The notes under the pieces: model-generated
What the model was told of the DNA's origin: nothing
Database searches by the model: none
What the model saw: only the letters and a program-made list of their open reading frames with translations
Assembly (NCBI GenBank): GCA_021234535.1
Contig: CM037845.1
Coordinates: 4,926,501-4,990,500, forward strand
Source of the DNA: Stichopus chloronotus
Taxonomy: Eukaryota; Echinodermata; Holothuroidea; Aspidochirotida; Stichopodidae
Direction: 5' to 3'
DNA: 64,000 bases
Translations under genes and position numbers: made by a program
Shown here: positions 1 to 47,084 of the stretch, piece after piece
Numbering within the stretch: the stretch's first letter is position 1
Layout of the letters: each line of letters opens with the position of its first letter

Positions 1-129
1 GGTTCAACTGAGTCAGGTAAAACTAATGGTGTAAATCAATTTAGACCTGCCTAGGAGTTCCAACCGTCGGGTAACTCACATGACCCATGTCAGACACCGT
101 AGGGTTTGTTGTTAACGTACACTAAGAAA
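1..129 (+). promoter_or_regulatory. Upstream/5' UTR of gene 1
   Basis: This is the sequence before the proposed start codon at 130. I see no TATA box or clear core promoter element. The ATG sits in an acceptable context (AAAATGGC). The transcription start cannot be placed from sequence alone. Confidence 0.3.
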
Positions 130-160
130 ATGGCTGCCCCCGTGGAAAGCAACGACGACG
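130..160 (+). CDS. Gene 1 exon 1 (coding part)
   Basis: ATG at 130 is followed by ten codons plus one base, then donor GTACTA at 161. The phase-1 end joins the AT at 2379 to make an Asp codon, giving MAAPVESNDD-DVPPLED. Reading on without splicing hits a TGA 37 codons after the ATG. The exon is short, so it rests on phase match and the acidic continuity. Confidence 0.6.
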
Positions 161-3100
161 GTACTAATATATGTCATTTTACGATCGAATTAAAAAGAAA
201 AGAACTTCTTACGGCAGAACTCATGACATTCACGATTTTATGAACAACGATGATGTGAACTATGAGTTTCTTAAGAAGGAAAAACAATGTATAACTTTAC
301 TTTTAGCCTAATTTATATACATAAATCAGCGTAAGTGTAGGGTAGGCTAAATCTCCAATACAGATTAGGCCTAAGTTGGCCTTAATCCAACGTAACCCTA
401 AGTATGTCCTGGCTATACGTAGGCCTACATAAATTATAGTAGCCTTCTGCATCTCAATTTAAAAAAAAAAAATGGATTAAAGGCTGTAAGGCATCACCCC
501 AGACGATTCCAATTCTCCCAACCACCTACTGTACCTCTAGTCCCTCAGCCGGTCTTAAATTCCTCCACATGTGTAATCCAAACAATGGATCCCTGTGTAC
601 GCTGTGTAATACCAGCTGCTCTGCATCTTTCGAATTTGCTGTCAATCTAAGAGTTTTGTAACTTGGAACCAGTTGAGAATTTTCCTTTCAGGGAGGTAAA
701 AATATAGCTTAGGGTGATGCAATACAGCCTTTAAGGTTGAGCCCCCTCCTCTCACTGACCCACTTAATGTGATCGACTTGCAGTTTTGTATGGTTCACAT
801 GTGGCCAACCATGCCCTTCTCTTGAAAATCTTTGAAGAACACTGAGTGGTCAACTTTTTGCATGTTCATAGTACAAATGGTGGAATTTAATGCTATTACC
901 TGTAATCCAACACTAAAAACTGGTGCATGTGACTTTTAAACTGGTTTTAAAGCAGGATCTGCTGTTATTCCCGCATTTTCCAAAGTATACCAAGGGTCTA
1001 ACTATACTTCTTACATTGTAAAAAGATATAAAAACTACCGTACCATGGTTTATTTGTCCAAATATAGCCTAATTTTCTAACAGAAATGGGTTTCCATAGG
1101 CGTCGAGTCGTGGTAGTATTCACATGGAAGGGCCGCATATGTTCTACAGGGCTCTGTTTCACTACCTTTTTCTCTTTCTTCTTTCTTTTACCGCAGTTAT
1201 CGCTCTTTAAGTCTTAGGAATGCAATTTCTTATGAAAGAAACATGGTACAGATGTTATTTTCCAGATTATTATCGAATGGAAGAGAACGATGGAAGATTG
1301 ACCATAAAGGCTACTATTTTAATTTAAACAGCACATCCCGCTTTAAGTTAAAACCTAGTTTTTCTTAAACGTACATTGACCTTACATATGTTTTATGTTA
1401 AGAGGTCTAGCCATGTATAGAAATTTCCAGCAATTTTATCAAAGTTGATGAATTCCCATACATTTGCTTCAAAAGGATAGTGGAGTTTGTGGTGAAAAAA
1501 AAGTGAAAAGTATATAGCAAAATAAAATACTGAAACCAAAATTAAAGGCCGTAACTCATCACCCTAAGCTTTATTTTTACTTTCCGGAAAGCAAAACTCT
1601 CAACTGGGTCTTAGTTACAGTACTCTTTGATTGACAGCAAATTCGAAAGATGCAGAGTAGCTCATATTACACAGCGTACACAGGGATCCATTGTTTTGAT
1701 TTCACATGTGGAGGAATTTAAGACAGGCTGAGGGAGGGACTAGAGGTAGGTGGTTGGGAGAATTAAAACTGTCTGGGGTGATGAGTTTTTGTCTTTAACC
1801 AATGGTCAGATGTTGATCAGGTTTTTTTTTTTCAAAAACCAGGATTTCATTTTTGCAAAACCTTTGAAACTGAACCAGACCAAAATCAGTTTCAACAGGC
1901 TTTCAAGTCAAACCTGTTTTTTGAGCAGCCTTGTGGCAATTAGGTCTACTTCCCACTTTGAAATTCTAAGACAGTAAATCATTGTTGCCCAGTGATTTCA
2001 AGACATCTGTCAGATATGAAAATTCTAAGACCGATGACTCTGTCTGATCACCCTGGAAGTTTGGTTAACATATAGACCTCATAAATCTACATTTCAATTT
2101 ATGAGACAACACTGTCATTGCAAAGTGTCTACAGCCATATTCATACAGTATTTGTGTTCACTGAAAACTTCAAAATACCTGGCAAATATGCTGGTAACAT
2201 TTGACTAAATTTGTGTGTCATTAATTTGAAGAGACGGTTGAATGACAGCCTCCATGTTACTGTATGAGAGCTGATGATGAGTCTTGAAGTACCACAGAAT
2301 TGGCCTCTTTTTCAGAACTTGATGTGTACCATATTTTTTTTTTTCATTGCATATTACTTTTCAAACACTTCTACACAGATGTTCCTCCCCTGGAAGATAT
2401 GAGTGACCTTCTTGAGCAGGTCAAAGAAATTCAGAAGACCAAGGATTCCAGTTTCAAGAAACCGTCCTCGTCTGATGACGAAGTGAAAGGAGTGGTGGAT
2501 GGTCCAACTCCTGCAAATGAAGGAAAAGTGGTAAACAGAGTATTGTCTTGGGAAAGAAGCAGAAAATTCAAGACAAAGCTCATGCTTCTTTAATGAACAA
2601 GATTTCAATACATCAGGTCCCACTTTGTGAATGTATTTGATGGAAATAGCATTGATGGTTAAAGTGCAAACAATTGCTTTATTTGTTTCATGGTTTCGAT
2701 GAGTCACTGAAAATCGTTGAAGAGTACTGTAACCATGGTGAGATAGAGAAGGATGAGGAATCTTTACACATTTTAGATAGTTTCCATGTCGTGATAGAAG
2801 AAAAGTTTCAAATGATTTCAGTAAAATGAGTGAACTTTAGACGAACCACAGAGGGAACCGCTCGTCACACTTGGCCGTATGTTTAGATGTGAATGTAGTT
2901 ACTGATCTTTCTGGCAACTTTTCTAAGTCAAAAGTAGATACATTGTGGTTAGTAAACAATTCCATGTCCTGTACATATTTTTCCTTTCAACTGTAGGCTG
3001 AGATTCAACAAAAGAAAAAACAGAAAAATCAGCAGAAGGCTAAAGATGAGAGTTTCATGGGTTTGAAAAAAGGATTCCTTCTGAGTGGTTTTGGTGACGA

Positions 3101-5106
3101 TAAACCAAAAGCAAAGAGGAAAGAGGGTGCCATCCCAACTATCAAACCTAAGTTGAAGGAAAAGGAAGAAGAACATAGGATCCAGGAAGTCCAGGATGCA
3201 TTACAGACAACGTACCCGTTTTTGCAGAATAAAGGTACAGTTTCAAGTTATCCACTTTTGATACAATAAGAGTATGATTCTGTACTCTGGGTGAGAATTT
3301 TCTGGTCCTTTTTGGAGAATTTAGATTGATCATCAAATTATCTTTGTAGATCTCATTGAAAAACTGTTAGACAGCCAGTAAGGTTTCAAGAAATTTAAAC
3401 ATCCGCCCTGTACTGTATGTGCTGCACCCAGTCCAAAACATGATATCGTGCATTTTGGCAAATCTATTGACTTGTATCTCAAACCTACCCTAATGTCTTT
3501 GACCATAACCCATGTACTTAATATACCTTGTCAGGTATATCAGGTATGATGAACATCTCTTGTGATATGAATGTGAAACCTGAGAGCAAAAAGCTTTGGA
3601 TTTGGTGATGCACTGTGAGAAGTGAATTCTATTGTGTCTGAATTACTGCAGTAGGTTGCATGCTTCATGTTTTACATTCTGATTCAATACCTCCTGGTTG
3701 CTACACTCCATTTGAATGGTCATGATGAATGTTAGTGTGTTTCTTGTTTTCAAGCAGACTGGCTGACAGGTGATCTCTTGGAAAAAGTGGAGAAACATCC
3801 TTACCTCTCCAAGGTCATGGCTAATTCCGAGTTTGCCAGTGTCCTTTCAAATTTTGAAAAGGATCCCAAGGCGGCAGCGGAGCAGTTGCGCAATAATCCT
3901 CAACTGCAACACATATTCAGGGACTTCTGTGCAATTCTTGGTAAGTGCGACAAACGAAATCGTGCTGCTCTGAGATGCCAATCATGGATGGATACCATGT
4001 GGACTCTTTATCTCCCCACCACCCATATCCCATCTTTCATTCACTTATTTCTGCTCTCCAGACATCTAGTTTGCTAATAAAGCCACATGACACAGTAGTC
4101 AGTAAGTTAAAAATCATGCAGCGCTGCCTATAATTTGGATGTTTGTATGATTTCACTTGCTCTGGAAATGAATGCCTTTTGTCATTTTCAACTTCACAGG
4201 AGATCATTTCAGTTCCTTGTCTGGTTCTCCTACTGCTCCTCAGTCAACCCATCAGCCATTGTCTTCATCCCAGAGGCAGAACTCTGGGGTCAAGACCATG
4301 GACAGCACAGGGTGTGACATGGCTGTGAGAAGCAGCACGGACCCCAAGCAACTCACAGCGGAGGACGATGCAAAGATAAAGCAAATACTCGCCGATCCAG
4401 AGGTCTACAAAATATTTGCTGATGAGAAAATGAAGAAGTTAATGGAAGCCTTGAGATGTAATCCTGTCGAGGCTCAAGAGTAAGTAAACATCATAATGCA
4501 ATACATTTAATTTTAGTGCATTTGTGCCCTCAGGACATGGCCATTTTAGTTCCTGTACAGTCAATGTCTGGGACCTTCAGTCGAATGCAATCTAGCCCAG
4601 TCTGTATTGACTCTCGGATCAGCATAAACATGAGGACCTTGGATGTGGTATTTGTTTCTCCTGTTTCAGCCAGGATGCCTCAGATTTCCTCTCTGGTGAG
4701 ATGCAGTGGGGTCATCAATTGTGATGAATAAATGAGGACCCTCAGTGCGGTGTTTGGTCCTCCCCCTTTAGCCAAGATGCCTTAGATTCTGTCTTTTGTG
4801 AGACATCTGTATTTCTTTCTGTCATTTCATCAAAAATATATCCTTTTTGAAGAGCCCATTTCTCAATTCATTATCTCGTAAGCGTTTTTCTACTTTGTGG
4901 CAGATGAATACACACTTCATTGGCTGGGTGGTATAATGAAAAAAAGTTTATTTTGAGCATAGTGAAAGACTGTAATATGTTGAAAGTTATTGTATTGCCT
5001 TTATCTCAATTTCTCCTACTCTAGGATGGTCAGGTCTGCTTCACCAGAATTGAAGAGAAAAATCCAGAAGTTGGTAGATGTTGGCCTTCTCAGTTTCTGC
5101 TCATGA
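130..5106 (+). CDS. STI1/DP-domain protein, 6-exon gene (gene model)
   Basis: The model joins 130-160, 2379-2530, 2997-3234, 3758-3940, 4200-4479 and 5025-5106, giving 966 nt (321 residues plus TGA). All introns are GT-AG and all phases close. The N-terminus is short and acidic. Residues about 61-90 are Lys/Gln-rich (helical or coiled). Two STI1/DP-like helical segments follow, at about 150-202 (with LRNNPQLQHIFRDF) and about 246-315 (with ADPEVYKIFADEKMKKL and a Leu-rich C-terminus). The two are separated by a Ser/Thr/Gln-rich linker. DP/STI1 domains occur in Hsp70/Hsp90 co-chaperones (Hop, Hip) and in ubiquilins, so a proteostasis role is plausible. There is no TPR or UBA domain. I do not recognise the orthologue. 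The weakest part is exon 1, which is only 31 coding bases. Confidence 0.8.
477..734 (+). mobile_element. TTAA-flanked MITE, copy A
   Basis: The element is bounded by TTAA at 477-480 and 731-734. Its ends are inverted repeats: AGGCTGTAAGGCATCACCC at the left, and AGGCTGTATTGCATCACCC when the right end is read on the other strand. It carries no coding capacity. TTAA target duplications are typical of piggyBac-type elements, but the TIR does not begin with the usual CCC, so the superfamily is tentative. Confidence 0.75.
1542..1798 (-). mobile_element. TTAA-flanked MITE, copy B (inverted relative to A)
   Basis: The reverse complement of this segment matches copy A over its full length, including the internal GGATCC-containing part. 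Both ends carry TTAA (1542-1545 and 1795-1798) and the ATCACCC terminal motif. Several mismatches and small indels separate the copies, so the insertions are not recent. Confidence 0.75.
2379..2530 (+). CDS. Gene 1 exon 2
   Basis: Acceptor CTACACAG, donor GTAAAC. It encodes DVPPLEDMSDLLEQVKEI and an acidic/Ser-rich stretch. It enters in phase 1 and leaves in phase 0, matching exon 3. Confidence 0.8.
2997..3234 (+). CDS. Gene 1 exon 3
   Basis: Acceptor TTTCAACTGTAG, donor GTACAG. It encodes a Gln/Lys-rich helix (AEIQQKKKQKNQQK) followed by a basic segment (LKKGFLLSGFG) and an amphipathic helix. It ends in phase 1. Confidence 0.85.
3758..3940 (+). CDS. Gene 1 exon 4, first STI1/DP-like domain
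   Basis: Acceptor TTTTCAAGCAG, donor GTAAGT. The exon encodes the DWLTGDLLEKVEKHPYL helix and the NNPQLQHIF motif typical of STI1/DP repeats. It joins exon 5 in phase 1 to rebuild a Gly codon. Confidence 0.88.
4200..4479 (+). CDS. Gene 1 exon 5, linker and start of second STI1/DP-like domain
   Basis: Acceptor AACTTCACAG, donor GTAAGT. A Ser/Gln-rich linker is followed by LTAEDDAKIKQILADPEVY, an STI1-type start with the DPEV signature. It ends in phase 2. Confidence 0.88.
4628..4808 (+). repeat. Two degenerate ~102-bp tandem units in gene 1 intron 5
   Basis: A block starting TGAGGACCTTGG at 4631 recurs as TGAGGACCCTCAG near 4733. Both copies share the order TTTGG/TTTGT..CTCC, then GCCARGATGCC, then AGATT, then GTGAGA. 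This is an old local duplication and is non-coding. Confidence 0.55.
5025..5106 (+). CDS. Gene 1 exon 6 and stop
   Basis: Acceptor CTCCTACTCTAG. It encodes MVRSASPELKRKIQKLVDVG and a short Leu-rich tail, ending in TGA at 5104-5106. It completes the second STI1/DP-like domain. Confidence 0.88.
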
Positions 5107-5118
5107 AAAACAATGAGA

Positions 5119-5211
5119 AATAAATATTGGTTGTCTTTAAATTCGTCTGCTGCTGTACCAGGCTGAGCTGATGGTTGCCTTCCTTGTTGTTAATTTGTCA
5201 ATTCAAATAAA
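5119..5211 (+). terminator. Candidate polyadenylation signals of gene 1
   Basis: AATAAA occurs at 5119-5124, just after the stop, and again at 5206-5211, where it is followed by a T/GT-rich stretch that suits a downstream element. The second looks the better signal. A longer 3' UTR cannot be excluded. Confidence 0.5.
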
Positions 5212-7814
5212 AACTTTTGTTTCAGTGATTTTGAAGTTAGAAGATGCAGGAAATGTTATGTTTGTCACTTTCACTTTAGTCCAGCCTAACACTCAGTTGA
5301 TACAAACAAAACAGACTGACTCAAAAATTGGTGGTCGACTGCAAAAAATTTTGGTATGGTTGGATAAAATGTTTCAAATTTAAGATTGATCAGAACATTG
5401 AGGTAATTCAAGTTACTGTCAGTTTGGATGTAGTGATCATTAATGATATTATGCATTGTTCAATATGAGTGTGGGTCCAGTAGGGCGACGTCTGACTCGC
5501 AAAGTGGTAGTGTATAACTCATGTGCTACCTCTGACTGCATATGTAATACTAAAGTCTGCGAACTATCTCTTGGATTACGACTCACTTTGCGTACAGATT
5601 GTATGCTATTAAAATACTTATATGCCAACATGATTAGTTGCATACTTCTTTTCCTTGGAATGTTAATATTCATGCTCTTTCAAGCCAACCATCAGAAAGA
5701 AACACTCATAAATATAGAGACAATGGATCTTGAATGAGACAAATCTCTAACTGTTTGCAGGTGTTGCAGTGTGTATATTAGGAAATGGTACATACCAACA
5801 CCTGGTTGGAAGCTTAGGTGAAATCAGGACTCTCAGCTATCTTTATTTAAAAGATGGAGGCTGCTTTCAGGAAGGAATATGGGACTGAAGTTACCTTCAA
5901 AAGGGGTAGCCAAAAAATTTTCTCCAAATGTATTGTTACAATTCAAAACTGATTACATCCTAATTGGTGGATCTGTAAAAAGAAATTGTGCCAAAGTCTT
6001 TCTCTTAAAACTACCATTAGACATGCTTGCAGGATGGTACCTTGTACATTTTGACTACAGTTGTACTAACAAAGACTGGCCAGTGTACTCACTCATAAAA
6101 ATTGCTTAATGGGTTTTTTGTTGCTTTGTTTTAGGGCCATGAGGCACTGACCTTGTTGAATTTAATTTCAGTCTTGGGGGAAACTTTTCAATCGTTTTGA
6201 TGTTTTTTTTTGTTGCAGTCTGTAAAGATTTCTTCCAACAAGTGCTATGTACAGGAGTTTTGCTTTACATATTGTGTGGCGTTAGTTTCTGAACCATGTG
6301 ATGTACATTGTATGGGAGTGATCAGTTATTTATTGTACATGGGAAAATTAATCTTTTGTTTTATATCCTTAAGTGTCATTGGAAAACCAACCTACAGCTA
6401 ACATTGTCAAAGAGTATTTTTCTTATATTCCATTTATTGTTTTTTGGATAATGACCTAGTTCAGTTTGATGCTGTCATATGGCCCTAGGATGCTGTCGGA
6501 TGTCTCGGTATCATGGAAGGAACTTGTAAAGAGGGATTCGAGATTGATTTTTGAATTTGTTTAGTCTTTGTCCAAGCCAAGAAGAGAAGATGTGTACAGT
6601 CACTGACTCTCATTGACTGTGATAATTAAGCCACTGATCATCCTGTTCAGAATTCTGTAGTGTATTCATTCTTATTACTTCAGCTATCAACAGAGTGCCT
6701 TCCATTTTTCCGATCTTTTCTGAAAGATTTGCTTTGAAGGAAATTTCTCCAGTGTATTCAATGTATGATGTTGAGCTTTTTTTTAAAAAAAAAATATGAT
6801 GGCTATATCCAATAGCTGGATGTACATAAACATCAAATAATGTGTTTGTACTTTGTTGTGGCTATTGTTTTTTGGGGGGGATTGTGGTTCATTCTGCTTC
6901 AGCTTTTCCACTTTTCGTAAATCTCCAAGGTGTGGAAAGACTGAGGTACTACTCTTCTTAAGTTTTGACATGACAAAATGTGATACTGTGTTAAAGTAAG
7001 ATAACACCAAGCATGTAAAAAGTCACCTTTGTCATTTCATCAACTGATTCAACTGTATCTTTGTCATTTGCTTGACCACAAAATTCTGGCATGCTGTCAT
7101 TTGCCATTTTTTGGAATTGCCCAAATAATCATTATTTTCTTTCGTTGGCAATAGATTGTACCTTTCTTAAAGTAATTGTGACACTACCCCTTGATGTTTG
7201 GTGTCATTAGATTCCAGACAGTGATGACCCACCACAATGGTCATACAACATGGAGTACTGAAATATGTGTCCTGAAAACCAAGGATTGCACCATTTGCCA
7301 TGTAGACACTGCCCAATTTCTATTTTTTTTAAGGGAGGGGGGAAACGCCATAGACCCCTCCAGCCATAACAACGATTCATAAATTATGAAAAGTCACATC
7401 CCCCTCACTTTTCCAAGTTGGGGATGGATCCACACCCAGAGCCTTTCAGGTTGATTTGTTGGACCACTTGGTAATCAAATGAGCAATATTGATTATGGGA
7501 GGGATGATAATGAAGATAGTAACATCCCAAGATAAGCATAAATCAAATCAGCACAGAATCATAATAATGTTCCTGGGCTTTTATACGCACGAGTAGCAAA
7601 GACCAACCACTTTTAACTTCAATCAACGATTGCTGATTGAGATGTACACATCCCTACACTGAAGATTTTGATGTGCTTAGGCTTCCCAAACAGTCTGATA
7701 GGCTGCAGCAAATGATTGGTGATTGTTAGCTAATGAGATTTTTGGCGTCATGCAGGCAGAGTAAATGTAAACTAACACTTGAACGGCCGTGGTGTAAAGT
7801 TGGATACCACATTT
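5212..7814. other. Intergenic or 3' UTR DNA, no gene seen
   Basis: Only short unsupported open frames occur here, with low-complexity T and A runs. I see no family similarity, no RNA gene and no clear mobile element end. Confidence 0.5.
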
Positions 7815-9230
7815 TAAGATAAGATCAACTTTATTGAACCCCACAGGGGTAACTGAGTGCTCGCAAAAAAATCAAAAACATAAAGCAGCAAAAACATAAA
7901 ACAGACAACATTGCACAAGTACAAATTACAAAGTAAGAAAAACAGAAAAATGTACACAGAAATAAGACATCAAAACACTAAAAATACAAGGCAAAAGAAA
8001 GAAATAGACAAAGGGAAAAAAGAGTCAAAAAGGTCCCAATGGCAAGCTTTAAGAACGTTTAAAATTCAAATTGTGAAGTTTAATACATTGTGGTATAAAT
8101 GATGTGAGGTGTCTATTTGTATTAGCCAAAGGCAACCTCATCCTACCACTTCGGGGTATCACTGCCCTGTCAAGGTATATACGTAGAGGGTGTTCATCGT
8201 TAAGCAGAATATTGTCGAGTTTGTCCCCAAGAAGTTCTTTGTAGGATGTGCCCATGGATGGCTGACTTATCATGATTCCAATTTACGCGATCAGCTGCTT
8301 GTATTATCATTGCATCAATACGTTGTTCATCTTCTTTTCTAACATTACCACTCCACGATACCAAATTATATTGCCAGACCCCACAGATAACAGATTTGTA
8401 AAACATGGCAAGAATTTTGCTTTGAACATTAAACCTGTTCATTGCACGTAGACAATACATCCTAGAATTAAGTTTTTTCATTATCATGTCAATGTGATCG
8501 TGCCAGGAAAGGCGACTATCTAAAAGAACCCCGAGATATTTATAATTGTCTATACTCTTTCCACAACACTCCCCTTAATAATAACCTCATTAGAAACAAC
8601 ATGGCACTTACGAAAATCAATCACCATTTCTTTTGTCTTGTTAACATTAAGTTCTACAAAGTTTTGTTCACAATAGTTTGTAAAATGATTAATCTGGTCC
8701 AAATAAGCGGTATCATCATCGTTTTTAATCAAACCTATCAAAGCAGTGTCATCTGCAAATTTTACAAGTGCACAATTACTATTGGTTGACCTTGCATCAG
8801 ATGTATATAAGGTAAAAAAGGAATGGAGTTAAAACTGTTCCCTGTGGCGCACCGGTGTTTGAAGTAATGCTATCTGAAACATTATTGGATGAACGGATTT
8901 TAACATATTAAGACCTGTTAGTAAGATAATTAAAAATCCATAGGATAAAATCATGGCGAACATTCATTTCTAATAACTTACGAGCTAAAATGTGGGGTTG
9001 AATAGTATTAAAAGCAGATGAAAAGTCAAAAAACATAATTCTAGAAGAATAAACCAATTTTGAATTCTCAAGATGAGAGTATAAGTTTTCCAGAGTGTAT
9101 AAAATAGCATCTTCAGTGCTACGCTTGGACCGGTAAGCAAACTGTAATGGATCTAGATAATTATTGACCATAGGTTTCAGAAACTTAAGAGCAAATCGTT
9201 CTCATATTTGTGGTCATTTTTATGGTCATT
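7815..9230 (-). mobile_element. Broken non-LTR retrotransposon (L2/CR1/Rex1-like), 5'-truncated
   Basis: On the - strand the broken frames read as reverse transcriptase. Near 9171-8908 are QFAYRSKRSTEDA and FDFSSAFNTIQP. Near 8870-8830 is a GAPQGTVL motif. Near 8770 is the catalytic FADDTALIG box. Then comes NVNKTKEMVIDFRK (8665-8605), followed by the thumb-like segment to about 8200. Frames shift at least twice and the endonuclease half is missing, so it is inactive. The 3' end reads CCTGTGGGGTTCAATAAAGT, the usual tail form of L2/Rex1-like LINEs, near 7815-7850. The 5' edge is approximate. Confidence 0.85.
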
Positions 9231-10431
9231 TTACTGTCGACAGTCTGACATGAGCAAATCGTAACATTTTTGGTTTTGAGGATAATTATGATCTGTAATT
9301 GTGCTCATGTGTCATGTCGTGAGTAGGCCTGGTATGTGTTCTTGAGTCCCAGACAATGTAGGTCTTATAGAAACACTGAGGAAATACCCTGGCACATCCC
9401 AAGTCTATACCGTATATACTTAATAACATCAAAGACTGGAGGCCCTTGAACTTGGCTACTGTCTGTACGGGATAAAATTGATGTCACACCGATTTTGACT
9501 GGTACTGAGAGTTAGTCCTAGTGCACATTTTCCAGTAAAATTTATGCATGTACATTTTCAGCTGACTATGAGTGCAAGCAAGGCTTTTTGTCCACCCTTT
9601 TTGTCCCCTAGCTAAATGAACTGGTTGCCTCCCGACAGCAACCCCATTTCTTTACTTCTGGGCCCCAACCGTGATAGGACCATCAAAACCTCCCACTAGC
9701 TGACTTAAAGAGGCTCATTGAGTTGTTTTGTGAAACTTCACTCAATTTTTCTAAACAGGTCAAGTTTCCTTCACATACTAATGACAAACAGTCAAACTAA
9801 AAGGATCCCAAAGTTTTACATACGCTGGGACATTAATGAGTGAGTAACCAACGATTAAATTTGGTTTTTGAAACTTTGTAACCCGACATTTTCACATTAG
9901 TACATTCACATGCACACAATCAGAGCAAGTAACGGTCAAAAATTCGAAAAAAAATTGACAGTTTTCATATAACTATTTGATGTGAAACTTGATGAATTAT
10001 GCTAATTGTGAGTATTGTCGTGTGTTTGTATACTTTAAAATCACCGCAATCTTTACTGATATCAACTCAATGAGCCCCTTTAACACCCTGGGCTCTAGGA
10101 CTACAACGGCATATGTACCGTACTGTAGCGGAGTATTTTCACTGGCTGCGACAGATGCTAAGGGCCTACTAAACAACACTAAGATTCACGGTATGGACTA
10201 AGCAATAGATATGCAGAACGGAAAAAACTTCTTTAACCAGACGAAAATCAATTTCAACTTAGAAAGCGGAGGATAAATGGATATTGGCAAAGTGCCATAC
10301 GAAACGGTAAAAGCTTGTCTTTAGCCCCCAATTAAACGTTAGAGAATCCAGTGGTGGCGAATCCTGGTATGAATCCTGTGATGACCGTGCGCTGTGCATG
10401 TGATAGCTTCGGGTTGGTAAGATGCCCTTTG
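9231..10431. other. Region upstream of SPAG17, no gene seen
   Basis: There is no supported coding sequence. It probably contains the distal SPAG17 promoter. Scattered motifs do not add up to a recognisable element. Confidence 0.45.
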
Positions 10432-10445
10432 CTTTCCATAGCAAC
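10432..10445 (-). promoter_or_regulatory. Candidate RFX X-box of SPAG17
   Basis: The - strand reads GTTGCTATGGAAAG, one mismatch from the GTNRCC/T-AT-RGYAAC type X-box (last base G instead of C). It lies 100 bp before the SPAG17 start codon, the usual X-box distance in ciliary genes. RFX factors with FOXJ1 drive motile-cilium genes. Binding is inferred. Confidence 0.6.
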
Positions 10446-10545
10446 AAGTGCAGCGGAAGACCGACCGAAGAGACCACCAGGTGTGAAGTTGGTTCTCGAA
10501 ACAATATCTTAAAGTAACAAATGACTTCAGCACTTTCTTCAAAAG

Positions 10546-46281
<35,736 letters not shown>

Positions 46282-46501
46282 CGCCTCCACCGATCAAATT
46301 TCTGTGACTGCCTCGCAACTTTTTCCTCCGTCCATAGTAGCTTCTACCAATTCGCCAGTCGCTCAGAAATCGATCTGTATTTGTAAATAGTATTTGAAAG
46401 AAAAAATTCAAGAGAGATTGAAACATTTCTCACAAAACTTTCAGCAATATTATCAATTTCACAGCCTTTGAAGAAGTGTGCATTATTCAAGCAAAATATT
46501 T

Positions 46502-46533
46502 AATAAAATTCGTGAATCTTACTCTCCAATAAA
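46502..46533 (+). terminator. SPAG17: Candidate polyadenylation signals of SPAG17
   Basis: AATAAA occurs at 46502-46507 and 46528-46533, 220-250 bp after the stop codon, with T-rich sequence following. Either would give a short 3' UTR. Confidence 0.6.
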
Positions 46534-46766
46534 ATTTTGTTTAGAGTCATTAAAGCAGTGTTCCTGTTTCACCTTCCACTTTGTAGTGATTATAAATGTA
46601 CTCATAATTAAGCTAATTAAGGTACATAATTATGTAATGATAGATGCCATTAAACTAAGTCTTTTATGGTCTTTTTCTGCATAAGTAACTGTCTGCTTGG
46701 TGTCTGAATAATATGCTCTATGTAACTACCTCTTGGGCAAGTAAACTTGGGCTAGTAAACAGTCTA

Positions 46767-47014
46767 AGCTGCCCAGGCTGTCCCCAGTTTGTTTTGTGTA
46801 TTGCGCTTGAATGATTTTGAACTTTGTTTCACTGTTAATTTGTCACCCCTGGTGATTGGAAGTTTTTGTTTGACAGCTTTGAAAAAGATATTACGTTTGT
46901 CATTGGTGGAAGTCCTTCAGTCTGAGAGTAGTTTGCATCCTCACAAACACATTCATCCCCCCATCACCACCTCTAACCTTAACTTTGGTGACAGTTGATC
47001 AATAAAGATAATTT
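46767..47014 (+). repeat. ~250-bp interspersed repeat, copy 2
   Basis: Same orientation and same ends as copy 1 at 43903-44154. The shared open frame (ILRLSLVEVLQSESSL) survives in both copies, but no start or family similarity supports a gene. Confidence 0.8.
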
Positions 47015-47084
47015 TTTCAATGGCAAATTTACTTTTGTGCAAGACACAGTTCATGCCATCTGGCCATAGCCTCAAGTCAAGTCA

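Larger units (their letters stand above)
161..2378 (+). other. Gene 1 intron 1
   Basis: This 2.2-kb intron is bounded by GTACTA and CTACACAG. It holds two copies, in opposite orientation, of a TTAA-flanked MITE (described separately). I see no coding sequence in it. Confidence 0.55.

Noticed and set aside
2354..2707. 117-codon - strand frame over gene 1 exon 2
   Set aside because: Antisense to a well supported exon, with no similarity of its own.
10521..10523. Earlier ATG as SPAG17 start
   Set aside because: Different frame from exon 2 and loses the N-terminal Trp-Glu-x-x-Leu match.
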